Assembly: GCA_961205875.1 (NCBI GenBank)
Contig: OY540814.1
Location: forward strand, 28,774,151 to 28,838,150
Source of the DNA: Sialis fuliginosa
Taxonomy: Eukaryota; Arthropoda; Insecta; Megaloptera; Sialidae
Direction: 5' to 3'
DNA: 64,000 bases
Position 1 is the first letter of the stretch, and every line of letters begins with the position of its first letter. The translations under genes were made by a program, and so were the position numbers. The notes beneath the pieces are model-generated. The model had not been told where the DNA came from, searched no databases, and saw only the letters and a list, made by a program, of their open reading frames with translations. Positions 31,830 through 43,041 of the stretch are shown piece by piece.

Positions 31830-31980
31830 ATACCTCTTTCTACTGGAAAAACGGAGAAACTGTGATTTCTTAGTCACTTAAACTAAAAATATACACCTTA
31901 ACCACAATAAAACAATGTCACTCGACACGTGTTTCCACTTCACAAGAAGTCCTCATCAGGAGCCTAACAGTTCCAGACTC
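31830..31980 (-). mobile_element. Second hammerhead Penelope-like element
   Basis: Head piece CTACTGGAAAAACGGAG, on the plus strand as in the 1957 copy, is followed here by the main body in reverse: CACTTAAACTAAAAATATAC, then 'ttaaccacaataaaac', then the hammerhead on the minus strand to 'gttccagactc'. The inverted arrangement of head and body is a Penelope-like habit. No clear target duplication was found. Confidence 0.65.
31911..31970 (-). ncRNA. Hammerhead ribozyme motif, stem II weakened
   Basis: On the minus strand the core CTGATGA is 31959-31953 and GAAA is 31935-31932. The cleavage triplet GTC and the short stem III (CACGTG) are unchanged. Stem II reads GACTTC, loop TTGT, GAAGTG: the outer pair next to the core is G opposite G instead of G-C, so activity may be reduced relative to 1996-2052. 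Confidence 0.65.
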
Positions 31981-32560
31981 TTGTAATATTTATTTTTTCA
32001 TTTTTCAATTGATTTTTTCGAAAAACTATAAAAACTTCGCAAAATTCATTTTACAAAAAATAAACAAAACCATTTTTTTATTTTTATAAAAAAAATTCCC
32101 TGGTGTGCCATTTACCATTAAAATAAATAAAAGCACAAATATTTTTTTAAAATTATAACTACACTATTAACTTATTATAATTATTTACCTTCCCCCCCAC
32201 GAATCAATTTCCGGGGACGCTAATGTTCGTGGATAAATAGAACTGGAAGTACACTATATGGGAGGCCGTTCAAATCTGATGTTTTAATATTTTCAAAGAT
32301 GCGTGCGTATATATTTAATTGATGAATGCATTTATGAAACAGTTACGTCATCACGTATATGTTTATCCACAGTTATCGTTGCTGTGTCTACAGAGTGGAG
32401 AGTTTGTAGTGTCAACACTAATCATTATTTAACATTATTTGTGGATGTTTGTCGTCGTGAAGGGTGTGTATTAAAATAATGGCCGCATGATTTACTCTTT
32501 CTTCGTGATTCGAATGTACTGGTTCGATTCGATTTAACCCATTAACGTCCAAAACAAAAC
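31981..32560. other. No gene seen
   Basis: AT-rich to 32190, then mixed single-copy sequence. The 69-codon minus frame (32418-32627) runs into family C and is rejected. Confidence 0.4.
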
Positions 32561-32564
32561 AAAA

Positions 32565-32774
32565 AAAACATCTGCCAAGTAAATGCACAGTGCTTTTTCG
32601 TGCTAAATTCACCAAATTATTCAACAATTTAAATAAAAACCGATAGTGTTTATATAAATTGCCTGGAATTGGTTAATTAATCAATTTAAAATTTTGAAAT
32701 CGGAGAACATTTTTTTTGTCTCAATCTGAAACGATCACATAGCTTCTCGTATCTTCGATTTTGCGAGGAAGCAA
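32565..32774 (-). repeat. Family C repeat with large internal deletion
   Basis: Both ends are present ('tctgccaagtaaatgcacag' at the left, 'cttctcgtatcttcgatttt' and GAGGAAGC at the right) but some 550 bases between 'ggttaattaa' and 'tcaatttaaaattttg' are missing. Confidence 0.8.
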
Positions 32775-32780
32775 CATGTA

Positions 32781-33136
32781 CAGTCACCTGCATTAATGGT
32801 CTTGCAGTTTGTATTCATTTTCGTTTATCACAAACTTAGTAGGTTCCTCCCATTTGATTATTATAATATTTAAATCATTTCTCCATGTATCAAACAAAGA
32901 CAGATATTTTGAAATTCATTTGCTAGATAAAGAACTACTCTTCGTTTATAATAGGTACTCATATATATTTGTGCATTTAAATTATTATGTAATCTATTGA
33001 AAATTGTATACGTAATTTTTGCGGCAATAAATATTTGATATTCCGAATTTTAGTATTTAAATATATTAAACTTGATAGAAAAAGATAACCGATGATGTTT
33101 GTCTTTAAATTTGGAATCTGTTGTAAGCGATTCTAG
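32781..33136 (+). mobile_element. Family G mariner-like MITE, right end missing
   Basis: Starts CAGTCACCTGCATTAATGG after TA (32779-32780). It matches 14611-15010 reversed up to 'gcgattctagcct' and then switches into family H, so the last ~35 bases of the element are gone. The 63-codon frame at 32809-33000 lies within it. Confidence 0.85.
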
Positions 33137-33311
33137 CCTAGGATTTATTATTGTTGACAAGGAGTGTTTACATAGGCGTGACGTCACAAATGCGCCATGA
33201 CACCTGCGAGCGTTTTGGCGTCAAATTCAAAATTAGTTTTAAAAGAGTCAATTTTTGTGATTAAACCTTTATTTTCTGCAGAAATAAACATATTTTTTTG
33301 GAATAAGAGAC

Positions 33312-33324
33312 ACGTAAGATCATA
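33312..33324. repeat. 13-bp target duplication, left
   Basis: ACGTAAGATCATA; the right copy at 33504-33516 is ACGTAAGGTCATA, one mismatch. The uninterrupted family H copy has this site once. Confidence 0.75.
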
Positions 33325-33503
33325 CAAGTCTTGAGGCTTCTGCGGTGATCTTGATATGGATCTTAGCTTCTGGGTGTAAACCGCGTCGGTTTGGTCGTGT
33401 GTTTAGAAGAGCCCTGAAGATGCGTCCACTGCAATGTGTGACGAAACGTTGACCGATAACACGACCAAACCGACGCGGCTTACACCCAGAAGCCAAGATC
33501 CAT
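33325..33503 (+). mobile_element. Second Penelope-like family, 179-bp copy with 13-bp duplication
   Basis: An insertion in family H flanked by 13-bp direct repeats. Two ~43-base inverted arms ('tggatcttagcttctgggtg' ... 'cacccagaagccaagatcca') enclose GCCCTGAAGATGCGTCC, a hairpin GTC-CAC...GTG-T-GAC and GAAACGTTGACCG. This CTGAAGA-hairpin-GAAA order recalls a hammerhead core (CTGANGA...GAAA at 33414-33420 and 33443-33446), but the stem III and cleavage triplet are not recognisable. Confidence 0.6.
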
Positions 33504-33537
33504 ACGTAAGGTCATAGTTTTTAAAAATTAGGCATCA

Positions 33538-34092
33538 TGCCTATTGTGCAAGTATTGCTAATTTTTTTATACGACTATAATATAAATTTAACATATCCAA
33601 AATGTCTTTTTAGCCATCACTGCTGCAGTACATAGGTATGTATATATGTACAATATTCTCAATAATGTTGGACCGAAATACCGCCAATGAAAGTGATATG
33701 ATGATGATTCTGTTAGAGAGCAAGAACCAATGTCAGCAGTTTCTCTGTTTATGTGGTGCCGGCGGGCGGCTGCGGCGCTCACGAGTGTAAATGTGTGGTT
33801 TTATGATTCTGCAATGTCGTATAAACATTATAGATACATTCTCTCACATTGCTATTTCTCCAGGCGATTGGGAACAATTTTCACAACTGTTTGTGTATTG
33901 ACGTGATGGTGGTGATAGCGCGGTACGAACTAGGGTTGCCAAGAATTAAAACGTATAAACTATTATAAGGAAACGAACAACACAAGCCAAATGGTTTTAA
34001 AACATCTTTATGTAACCTAGGATGATAGAATATAAGTAAGAACTTCTTATGTCGCCGTTATTCTATTAATAGGTATCTTAAACATTGCCAAT
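33538..34092. other. No gene seen; GC islet
   Basis: 33755-33785 is GC-rich (GTGCCGGCGGGCGGCTGCGG), single-copy. The 64-codon minus frame at 33588-33782 has no recognisable domain. Confidence 0.4.
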
Positions 34093-34100
34093 AGATCTGA
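34093..34100. repeat. hAT 8-bp target duplication, left
   Basis: AGATCTGA, identical to 34886-34893. Confidence 0.85.
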
Positions 34101-34885
34101 CAGGGCCGTAACTACTAACTACCACCGCGGTAGCCGGGGCTAAGCCCCGGGGCCCCGAAAAAGGAAGGTATTTTTTACGAAATCGGATTAAAAAAGTTTT
34201 GAATTTTTCAAAAACAAAAACATACAAAACAAAAAAATAAATTTATAGAATTATCTTTAGCGCCATCGCATAGTACCTACATAATTTTTTTTACAATAAA
34301 AAATAATGTCCCTCTACCATTTGTTGCTCACAAGATATCAACGCGTCAATTTTTATTTTTAAATGTCTTTTAGCCGTTTTGATTTGGAACTTGTCACACT
34401 TACATATTCTTAATCATAAGGAATATCTTTCCCCAACATTTGTAAACGTTGTAAATTGGTTTTGTAATAAAATTATAAGATTTTTTAAAATTTTGTTTTA
34501 TAGGGATATTCATAACATGAATTTTTATTTTTGCAATCCGGCCAATAGAATTGAAGATATTTTAAAAAAATCGTACACGAAAAACCGTAAAAATGGTCGT
34601 TTTTTCAACAAGGTACAAATAATTTCGCTAATATGACAGCACTGTAAATCGAGTTTTATGCAGCTCGATATGAGAAATTATTGTTTGTTTTTTCAAAAAA
34701 TTTATTTACTGGTGTAGTTTTCATTGTTTACAAATAATATCAACAATTAAAATTTGAAAGCATTCACATTTTTATTGAAAAACTTATTTTTTTGAAAACA
34801 GTTACTTTACTTCAAAATTGTTAAAAAGGGGGGCCCCTCGATCACCTGCTGCCTCGGAGCCCCCGAGCCTCTAGTTACGGCCCTG
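34101..34885. mobile_element. hAT non-autonomous element (785 bp) with perfect 8-bp duplication
   Basis: Termini CAGGGCCGTAACTA and TAGTTACGGCCCTG are perfect 14-bp inverted repeats flanked by AGATCTGA on both sides. GC-rich subterminal blocks (AGCCGGGGCTAAGCCCCGGG at the left, GGGGGGCCCCTCGATC at the right) enclose an AT-rich interior. An 85-codon plus frame at 34379-34636 shows no transposase motif. Confidence 0.9.
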
Positions 34886-34893
34886 AGATCTGA

Positions 34894-35809
34894 AAATGTC
34901 AGGTTTTTGAGGTAATCTAAACTAAAGGTCCCAATTGACAATGTTTAAAGAATTTATTACCAAGTGGGTAATTTTTTTCTTTCACCGAAACAAATAGTAC
35001 TATATTTTCCTTTAACATTTCAATATACGATTTGTTTTCGCTGAGATATATGTACTAGTATGAAGCTATAATATTTTTAATAATACAGTACAGCCACAAT
35101 ACCTTCAAACTAGTAAATTTCGGCAAAAATAAATCGTACAGGGAAATGTATAAATTATTTTAAAGAGAGAAGACAATAATTACTATTTGTTTATTTTGTC
35201 GATTTGATATTTTTAGTGACAAAACTTACTTTTTTTGAACGCAAGACATACTTTCGATAAAAATTGTCAACCCTATGTATTTATATGAGGGAATACCATT
35301 TGTCGTTTACAAATTTCTAACGTTGATTATTTACTCCGACGCTTTATGTGTGTGTGTGTGTGTGCAAGGTGTATTCTTCTTCTACCCGTTCACTGTTAAA
35401 TTTAATGTGATGTAATGATAATAATAACAACGTTTTATTGAGGTTGCTATTCACGCGCGATTGTTGTAGTTATGGTTTGGTAAAATCGTCTATTACGTGC
35501 TGGAAAATTTGTCATTTCCCTTTGATGAAAATGTAAATAGTTCTTGTAATTGTTATATAAAGTTACATTTAATTTTAATTGATTTTTGGGATATATTTTT
35601 ACGAAAATTACAAGAAATAAATACAGTCGAAATGTTTTCTCCTCCTTCACCTCCCATCATTCATGGCGTAAACGAACATATTTTTGAAATTTTTGTAGAA
35701 TTAATTAGAGACACTTATCACCGTCGTCACTCGTCACCTTGCTCATATTCGAAATTAAATGTAAAGTAAAATTATTTTACTATCACGATTAACTATTATC
35801 AATAATAGT
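34894..35809. other. No gene seen; (TG)n microsatellite
   Basis: TG repeat at 35348-35364. Frames of 67 and 90 codons overlap at 35447-35769 on opposite strands, without recognisable domains. Confidence 0.4.
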
Positions 35810-35875
35810 AGTGACGTTAAAATATTCACTTTAAATCTACATCGTGAGTTCCGGTCGGAATTCCGGTACACCTCT
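35810..35875 (+). repeat. Family Y repeat
   Basis: 'gacgttaaaatattcacttt', 'catcgtgagttccggtcgga' and TTCCGGTACACCT also occur at 55050-55112. It abuts a family B MITE here. Confidence 0.75.
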
Positions 35876-35876
35876 A

Positions 35877-36359
35877 AGGCAGCTATTACATTATCAAATA
35901 AATATGTCAAAGATTTGATCATATTTCTTTGATAAAATACGAGATTTTGTTTTATTACACTACATAAAATATTTGATAATATTTTCTCAATATTATCTAG
36001 GGATATTTTCTTCTTTTTTGGTGCCTTTTGAATATCAGTGCGTGGATGTTCGTCAATTGACGCGATCGAGGTTTGAATTTACAACCGTGTATTGTGGTTT
36101 TTATAATCAATAAGAAGATTATCATATAATACTGGATTTTGTTGATATTCATATATTAATAATTATGTAACTGTAACTGTCAGTGATAACTTGGTAGTCG
36201 CCATTTTGTTTTTGACGTCAAAAAACTTTGATCAAATATAAGAGACTGTCATTAACTATGATCATAGAATATTATGAAGGTAAGTTGACTTATTACACTG
36301 TCATATTTCTTTGATCAAAGAGATTTTATCATATTTCTTTGATAGTGTAATAGCCGCCT
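35877..36359 (+). mobile_element. Family B MITE, complete (483 bp)
   Basis: Termini AGGCAGCTATTACATTATCA and TGATAGTGTAATAGCCGCCT are near-perfect inverted repeats of about 22 bp. Other copies: 30060 (left half) and 55477-55991 (reversed). AAGGTAAGTTGAC inside is not taken as a splice site. No safe target duplication. Confidence 0.85.
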
Positions 36360-36884
36360 AATAGATATGTAATTTCTTTTGATTTCATTCGACTCATAAA
36401 AGAGAATTTTCTTACATATGCGTATATATATAATATAATACCTATACTCTTTTTTATTTTCAAGTTCAAAATGTCTACACATTTGTATGACAGTGCTATA
36501 AAAGGCAATGTCATAAAACAGATCGACGACAACAACAAAAGTTGACGGTATAGTAAGGTTGTATAAATACTGTATATAACAATTTTTCTCCCAGTGGTCG
36601 GTTGAGTTTCATTTGCATGCATAGCGCTCCACCTCCAGCGACACGAAAAAGGTGTTACTGTGTGCGTCAGGCGTCTGGAGACGACGCGCGACCTCCCAGG
36701 AGTGTCTCGCGGGGAAATCGTAACCCCCGCCACTGTACCTGGCATTCGCTACCCCTCGATACCTTGAAAAATGTCCACGCGTTCAAGATAAATAAAAAAT
36801 AATCATAATTTTTTTTTCGCATAAAATAAGGGGGGAGGGGCAGTCAAAGAGTTTTTTTAAGTGAGGTTTCTGTTTTTAATTTAT
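36360..36884. other. Single-copy GC-rich island at 36600-36780
   Basis: GCGCTCCACCTCCAGCGACA, GGAGACGACGCGCGACCTCC and GGGGAAATCGTAACCCCCGC lie in about 180 bases between AT-rich arms. A 138-codon minus frame (36329-36745) crosses it and continues into the family B end; the part over the island is basic and compositionally plain, with no recognised domain. A regulatory or structural role is possible; no gene is supported. Confidence 0.35.
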
Positions 36885-36959
36885 TATTATTAGGGGGAGG
36901 ATCGCAATGAGGGAAAAAATCGTTTATTTTATTTAATTTTTTTAAAAATTTACTAAAAA

Positions 36960-37546
36960 ATATTAATTTTTCTTAAAACGCACCTAATTATTTTTAATTT
37001 TTTGACAATTTGAATCTAAATCTAAATTTATGCAAACGTCAAAATGACATTTAAAACGTCAAAATGACATTTAATATGTCCAAGCAAATATCAATTTAGA
37101 AAAACAAAACACGAATTTTTAAAATAAATTGAGATAAATCTTTGTAAGGGAATATTTTACAACAAACGTTATAGACCCATATTATAGAAAATTTAATGCT
37201 CTACAAGAAATATTCTATAAAATTGTCGTTCTTGAGATATCTTGAAAAAATAAATATTTTGGGATGTCACCCCTCCCCCTTACACACGATTTTGAAAAGG
37301 GACCGTCCTCAAAGCACACCCAACCATCCAACCAAGTTTCAACAATATCGGTTCAGTGGTTCATGAGTTATGCGTGTGACAAGGATTCAGGGAACATACG
37401 GACGGACAGACAGACACGGAACGAAAAGTGTTTATCTTGACGTGAAACGGAAAGATCAATTTAAAATTTTGAAATCGGAGAACATTTTTTGTGTCTCAAT
37501 CTAAAACGATCACAAAGCTTCTCGTATCTTTGACATTGCGAAGAAG
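36960..37546 (-). repeat. Family C repeat
   Basis: From 'tactaaaaaatattaatttt' through 'aaacgtcaaaatgacattta', 'tcttgagatatcttgaaaaa', 'aacaatatcggttcagtggt', a GACAGACAGACA run and 'cttctcgtatctttgacatt' to GAAGAAGC. The tail end is missing. Confidence 0.85.
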
Positions 37547-40500
37547 CAATAATAAAATAGGCGCCCTTAAATCAACTAAATCATTCAATAAAAAAAAATA
37601 AAAGAAAAACAGACAAATTTCATTTGTAACAAATTTCCTGAAGGTATACTTAAAGTATTTCCTTTTGCAAGATTGAACCTGATATTAATTTTCCGTGGAA
37701 TCACCGTCATCTCCCCGCCCAGATGCTGGGGGTGGACTTAGGTATAAAATTAATGAATCGGCTGTCGGTGAACGGGATGCAAAGTAATCTCAAACTCATT
37801 TTTTATCGGCCTATTGTTTTCATTGCCTGTCAGAGCCCGCCAGATCGATTTTACCTTCGCTTACCTAAGTATTTCGTCACAAGCTTTGTATAAAATTCAC
37901 GTTTTTTTATCAGAATGTTGCGTATTGAAAATTATAAAATTTATGATGTGTGTAATAATATTCTTTTTATTTTTGTGTTTATTTATTACCTTATTCTAAT
38001 ATTTTTAGTAAAAATTGTGAAGTAAAAATACAAACATATTTTTATTTGTAAATTGAAGTTTAGTTTTTGAATACAAATTACATTAAACTTTGTGTTAATT
38101 TTGTTTAAAAAACACCATGTTTCTGTTTCGTCAGTTGAATACAAAACAGATATTAAATATATAGTATTTAATTATTTGCAATATACATGCATAATATCAA
38201 AAATAATATAATCAATAAATAAACGTTTGTATGCCAACGTTTATTATAGATTTTGATGAATTTTCATTCTTTATAATCTTCCGGATAAAATCGGGTATAT
38301 CACATTACACTATCGGGTGAGTAGTAAAAAAAAATGTAACGCAAGTTGGAGAAAATTTTTTGTTAAAATTGCATAAGAATTGAATGGTAATTAAATCGAT
38401 TTATGTATTCCATAATCGCTAAGGTTAAGCGGTTAGATCGGCCATTAATAATTTATTTATTAAGGTATTTCTCGGGGAGAAACAAGGTACGCTATATGTT
38501 AGAAAAGGAAAAAAAAGTGTAGCATAAAATCAAGATAGCCATGGTATAAATTAAAATAAAATTTGGCAACGTTGAGTATATATTTTCTATTGCGTTTTCG
38601 ACTTTTGTATTCCCGATGACAGCTACATATTAGTTAATGTTTTGATGTGATAACGTGTACTATTATTTGCAGCTGAATTTGTTATATATTATAAGTTTAT
38701 AATTAAGAAATAGTTTTTATTATTTTTATTATTCCTTGAAATTAAAAGAACAATATATTCAGCACGTACGATTTTTAAATACCGCGGCAATTGTCAATAT
38801 TTTGCGGCGTTGTCATAGCTAGTACCATGATATTTTTTATCAGAAAATAAATTTTTATTTTACTTATAACTTAAAACGGGGTGGTGAAAATACTTGAGAT
38901 TTTTTTAATTAATTTAGTTTTTCTCAAAATTTCATAAATTTCTTGATCTTCCTTCGCATAAAATTATTTACTTTTTCATTGAAAATATCGTAATCCCTAT
39001 ACTCGCAATGTTAAATTTTGTATTTTATTTTGACGATATCTTCACTCACAGATGGTCAATTATTTTAAGATTTTGAATGGATCTTCTAATAACCTTTTTT
39101 TATTTTTTTACAAAATTTGAGCTTACTCTTGAATCTTTAAATTTTTCCGAGAAATACCTTAAAGAATCTCAAGTAATTTTGAACAAAACATTAGTGCGTG
39201 AATCGGCTATATATATAAAAGCTATCCGCGAAAGGTGTGTAGAAAGTATAAGTACTTGCGAATGACACCGAGATGGATGGAGGCCCGCGGAAAGAGGTTG
39301 CCGCCTTTTCTCTGTAGCACAGTCCGCCGCAGCACCTTACGGGGCTAAGCGATTGCATGCATATTAATGAACTAGGAACAACTACCTATATACTATATAG
39401 TCTACCCTCATCATATCGTTATGCGCTGCTTGCCTTTGCTGCTGTGTGATCGAACGATGTTTATTAACACGATACAATTTACAATGGATCTAATACATAT
39501 ATCCATATTAATTGGTAATATGTTATCAATTCAGTTTATCAAAAATAACTATGAGATTTATAGACATAGACATGCTCATATATACTTATGTTACATATTA
39601 TATAATAAATATGGCATCCAAAGCTTCTAAAAAGATTTTTTTAAATTGATTTTTACTATGAAAAATCCGAGATGCAATTTTTTTAATTTTTGCATATTTG
39701 CGAAAATGGATTTTTCGCAATATTTCGTAAACAAAAGCTGATTGACCAAAACCATGGTAATTTTCGGATTCAGTGGACCAAAATTACCCTAAACTGAGAA
39801 CCCTGCACCAAAAACAATTTTTCTCTGTAGTTCTGTGTTATCTTTGAGATTAAGTTATGTATATATTCATCTTATTTGTATTTTAAATCAACGTTTTGTC
39901 ATATATTTCATCGAATATTTATTATACTGTAGGGTTAACTGGGGTAAAAGTGAAACAAAATACAAATCTTTCATGTTTTTGACAATTAACGATACAAATT
40001 CACACTTTAATTTTTTCTACTAGATGCGCTTATGAATAACCATTTTAAATACTTACGTCATTTGAACTGTACAGGCCTCTAATGGGAAATATTTCTCGAA
40101 AAATTAAAAGAAAAGCTACTTTGACAACTTTGATTTATCTTCTTTGTGGCATATTAATGTGAAATTGCAACTTTAATTAATATCTGAGCTATACAGAAAG
40201 TTATGTGCAAAGAATTCAAATTTAATTCACACGTTTTGACATCGACTAACAGGGCAATCTGTAGGGGTGACACATCACTTATTAGGCGATTCATATTTTC
40301 AGGTCGCTTTAACAAACCTTTAATGATGATGTCAGTTTTTATAATTCTCCTATAAACAAATTAGTTTTTTAGTTGCAAGCTTGTTTCAAGCTTTTACCCC
40401 ATTTTTTGGTGTTTCATATTTACCCTCCTCGACCCTATTGTATAGACTTTGTAAATATAAATCGAAACGTAAATACAATTTAAAAAATTTGTTAAGAATA

Positions 40501-41225
40501 ATATTAATAACAATTCTGCGAAGAAAGACATGAAAAATATCTCATAACGACTAGAATATAAAACGCCTCTTTTACAAATTTATCTTCCCTTTCATCGAGA
40601 TGAAATCAGAAGCTTAAAAACGATAATATGACATCTAAAAATTCAAATGAATAAAAGGTTAAAAATTACTGTACGTAAAAGGTATGAAAAATTTATAATC
40701 TGTAGCGATAAAAACTGGTATACAGTTATCTCATCTTATGCTGTTACATTGGATTCGTGTATAATTTATCTCTTTTCTACACGCTAGCATGAATTCTGCG
40801 ATCCGTGTTTCTAATGGAGCTGGGGTCGCAGCAAGGTTGATGTTGACATTAAAGTGGGCTAAGGTGTGGGGTTGGATACAGATTATTTTAAGAACTCTTC
40901 AAAACGAAGGATTTACCACTTACTCGTTAAGAAACAGTTGAAAATAAACGGAAAGATTTTAGAATTGGGGTAAGAAGTAATTGTGAAATAATTGGATGTC
41001 TTAAAAATATATTAATTTCACTGAGAAAACGTTTTTACTTTCCTTAATTGAAAAGGTAATTTCAAGTTAAATATTTAGAAAAATATTTTCATGTCTGCTG
41101 TGATTAAATGTTAAAGAGGGACATTAGTTTAAAAGGTTTACTTCAAATTAATTTTATTCATTATTTTTATGTATATAAAAGTTGATTATAAATTGTCTTA
41201 AAATTTATTTTTATAATAAATTACC
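37547..41225. other. Long stretch with no gene seen and few repeats
   Basis: The least repeat-dense part of the window. GC-richer islets: 37690-37860 (CCCCGCCCAGATGCTGGGGG, and TTTTCATTGCCTGTCAG resembling an acceptor ending near 37832), 39275-39350 (GAGGCCCGCGGAAAGAGG, AGTCCGCCGCAGCACC) and 40785-40890. 39640-39830 and 40240-40470 are AT-rich. Frames of 61-69 codons show no domain. Confidence 0.35.
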
Positions 41226-41345
41226 CGGAGATATAAATATAATCTGCCATAAACCTATTAGCACACGCAAAGACGAAATTAAATTTTAAAAAAAATCTAC
41301 AAATTACACACCTAAATCTTTCTCGTTTAACAAAGCCTCCAGTGT
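41226..41345 (-). repeat. Helitron/non-LTR-like fragment
   Basis: 'tctacaaattacacacctaa' followed by ATCTTTCTCG is a recurrent phrase of insect Helitron-type repeats and resembles the 'ccacaaattatacacctaaa' segment at 30377. Confidence 0.4.
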
Positions 41346-41378
41346 TAACTTTGATAACTCGTTTGAAGGAGGAACATA

Positions 41379-41398
41379 CCCCCCCCCCCCCCCCCCCC
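41379..41398 (+). repeat. Poly-C tract of about 19
   Basis: A long uninterrupted C-run in AT-rich surroundings. Confidence 0.85.
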
Positions 41399-42080
41399 GA
41401 AATATTCAGTATTCTAAAAAAACGTGTTTTCAGAAAATATCAGTTGAAAATACCTTAAAAAAATTGACTCAAAGTATTTATCCCCCCTTTTGAAATCGGT
41501 GCCAAGCCAATAAAAAACTTTTTAGTAAAAGAAAAAGAAAACTGACTTCAAAAACTGTTAAATTTAATTATTAGGTATACATATATTATTAGGATATTCC
41601 AAATAAGGTACCTCTAGTTTTTCTTTTTGATTCTAAAAACAATGTATTTTATTTTTTAAATCGTAGAATCCTTTTAGCGTTGTGTTATGTGTTAATATTC
41701 ATTATTTTATTATTATAAGATTTTTTTTTTAATTATCCGATAAGGGCCGCACCAAAGATACTCGCGGGCCGCGGGTTGGACAAGCTTAATATAAATGATC
41801 GTAAAACGAAAACAACACGTGCAAAACCGCTAGTGGGTAAAAAGTATTATATAAAACACAAAAAATATATTTTCAATTTCTAATAAAAATTAAAATAAAA
41901 ATAAAAACTCAAGTTATAATTAAGTTTATTTAGTAGGTGTATACACGTTAAAGAAGTATAAAGAAATATAGTACACTGTAATGAGTTTAAGTTCTCCTCA
42001 GCAGCTGCGGAATCTAGACTACAAAAAAAATATACCGAGTGAAATTGGAAGCCGGGTAAATCGAGCCAGAATTACATCAA
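41399..42080. other. No gene; hAT-like end fragment
   Basis: AGGGCCGCACCAAAGATACT followed by CGCGGGCCGCGGGTTGGACA at about 41744-41790 is a phrase typical of a hAT-type terminus; 'ggttctaaaacttttttggt' at about 42360 looks like the other end of such a family. No matching flanks. Confidence 0.4.
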
Positions 42081-42084
42081 ATGG

Positions 42085-42260
42085 CGGTGAGAAAAATGTA
42101 TAACGTAATTACGGAAAATTTAATTAGAACTAATTAAAGGCGAAGCTTCTGGCGATGGCCGGGCTGCCGCAAGGCCGTTAGCGGCGACGCGGCCACTCAC
42201 CGTGCAAAAGTTTATCTGGGTTGGAAATGTTACGTGGTAAATACGAACGCGGCCTACCTT
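42085..42260. promoter_or_regulatory. Candidate regulatory island: TAATTA sites beside a GC block
   Basis: TTAATTAGAACTAATTAAAG (about 42119-42138) holds two TAATTA-type homeodomain sites a half-turn apart. It is followed at once by a GC-rich block (GCGATGGCCGGGCTGCCGCA, GTTAGCGGCGACGCGGCCAC). Single-copy in the window. Function is inferred only. Confidence 0.3.
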
Positions 42261-42458
42261 GCTCAAATATTATTGAAAATGTTATTATTAGTATTTTTTT
42301 TTTCAAAAACACTTATCACAATTATATTTTAAAGTATTTCTCTATACAATAGAATCAATGGTTCTAAAACTTTTTTGGTGTAGGGTCTTTATATATAAAT
42401 TTTAAATCGTCGGGTCATTATTTTTAATTTTTTAATTTAGGGTCATTTAAAAGTATTA

Positions 42459-43041
42459 TTTTTCTACAACCGTGTAAAAAAAGTAGGCTTTTTCATTGAT
42501 ATTTCGGTGTGCAAAGTAGTACTTTTGCGCTCGCCGTGCGTAAAAGTGTTTCCATAGTAACACATATGTACATTTTTACATTTTTTTACGATTAATGAAT
42601 TTTATAAAATATACTATTGTATTATAATATTAAACAAATTACTAAAATTTAAGTACTATATTAATTATTGTAATAAACAAAATTTTAATAAAATTAAATA
42701 AAATGTAAATATTGGCACAATTCATAGTATTATGTGTAATTTTCATATATCAATTTAGATTTTGCAGATTGTAAATTTAAAATTACAGAATTTGCAGCTC
42801 CTGCATGATATCTTTGGTGGTGCACACTTATGTTCTTTCTCAGTATCACCACTTATCCATCTTTTATTATAGAATAACAAATTATGAAACACATTTGAAT
42901 GTAAATAGAACTGTCAAAAATTTTGTCCAAAGCTTACTAGAGTTGAATTTTAATATTAATATAGCAAAATACAAAGTATATAAATTAATTATTATATTAT
43001 ATTATTGTTAATATTATATAATAAATAGGGTTGTAGAAAAA
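42459..43041. mobile_element. Candidate MITE with 13-bp inverted ends
   Basis: TTTTTCTACAACC at 42459-42471 and GGTTGTAGAAAAA at 43029-43041 are perfect inverted repeats 583 bp apart, with related GTGTAAAA words just inside both ends. No second copy in the window and no clear duplication, so confidence is moderate. Confidence 0.4.

Larger units (their letters stand above)
33137..33537 (+). repeat. Family H repeat, interrupted
   Basis: Matches 7650-7865 on both sides of the insertion at 33325-33503: 'ggatttattattgttgacaa' at the left, 'gtcatagtttttaaaaatta' and GGCAT at the right. The start is truncated at the junction with family G. Confidence 0.8.

Noticed and set aside
33414..33446. Active hammerhead ribozyme in the second Penelope-like family
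   Set aside because: CTGAAGA and GAAA are present but stem III and the cleavage triplet cannot be drawn; listed only as hammerhead-like.
36275..36290. AAGGTAAGT as a donor or ratchet point
   Set aside because: It lies inside a family B MITE and has no pyrimidine tract or branch site before it.
36329..36745. 138-codon minus frame, the longest in the window
   Set aside because: It starts in a GC-rich island and ends within a family B MITE terminus; no recognisable domain, and composition explains the lack of stops.
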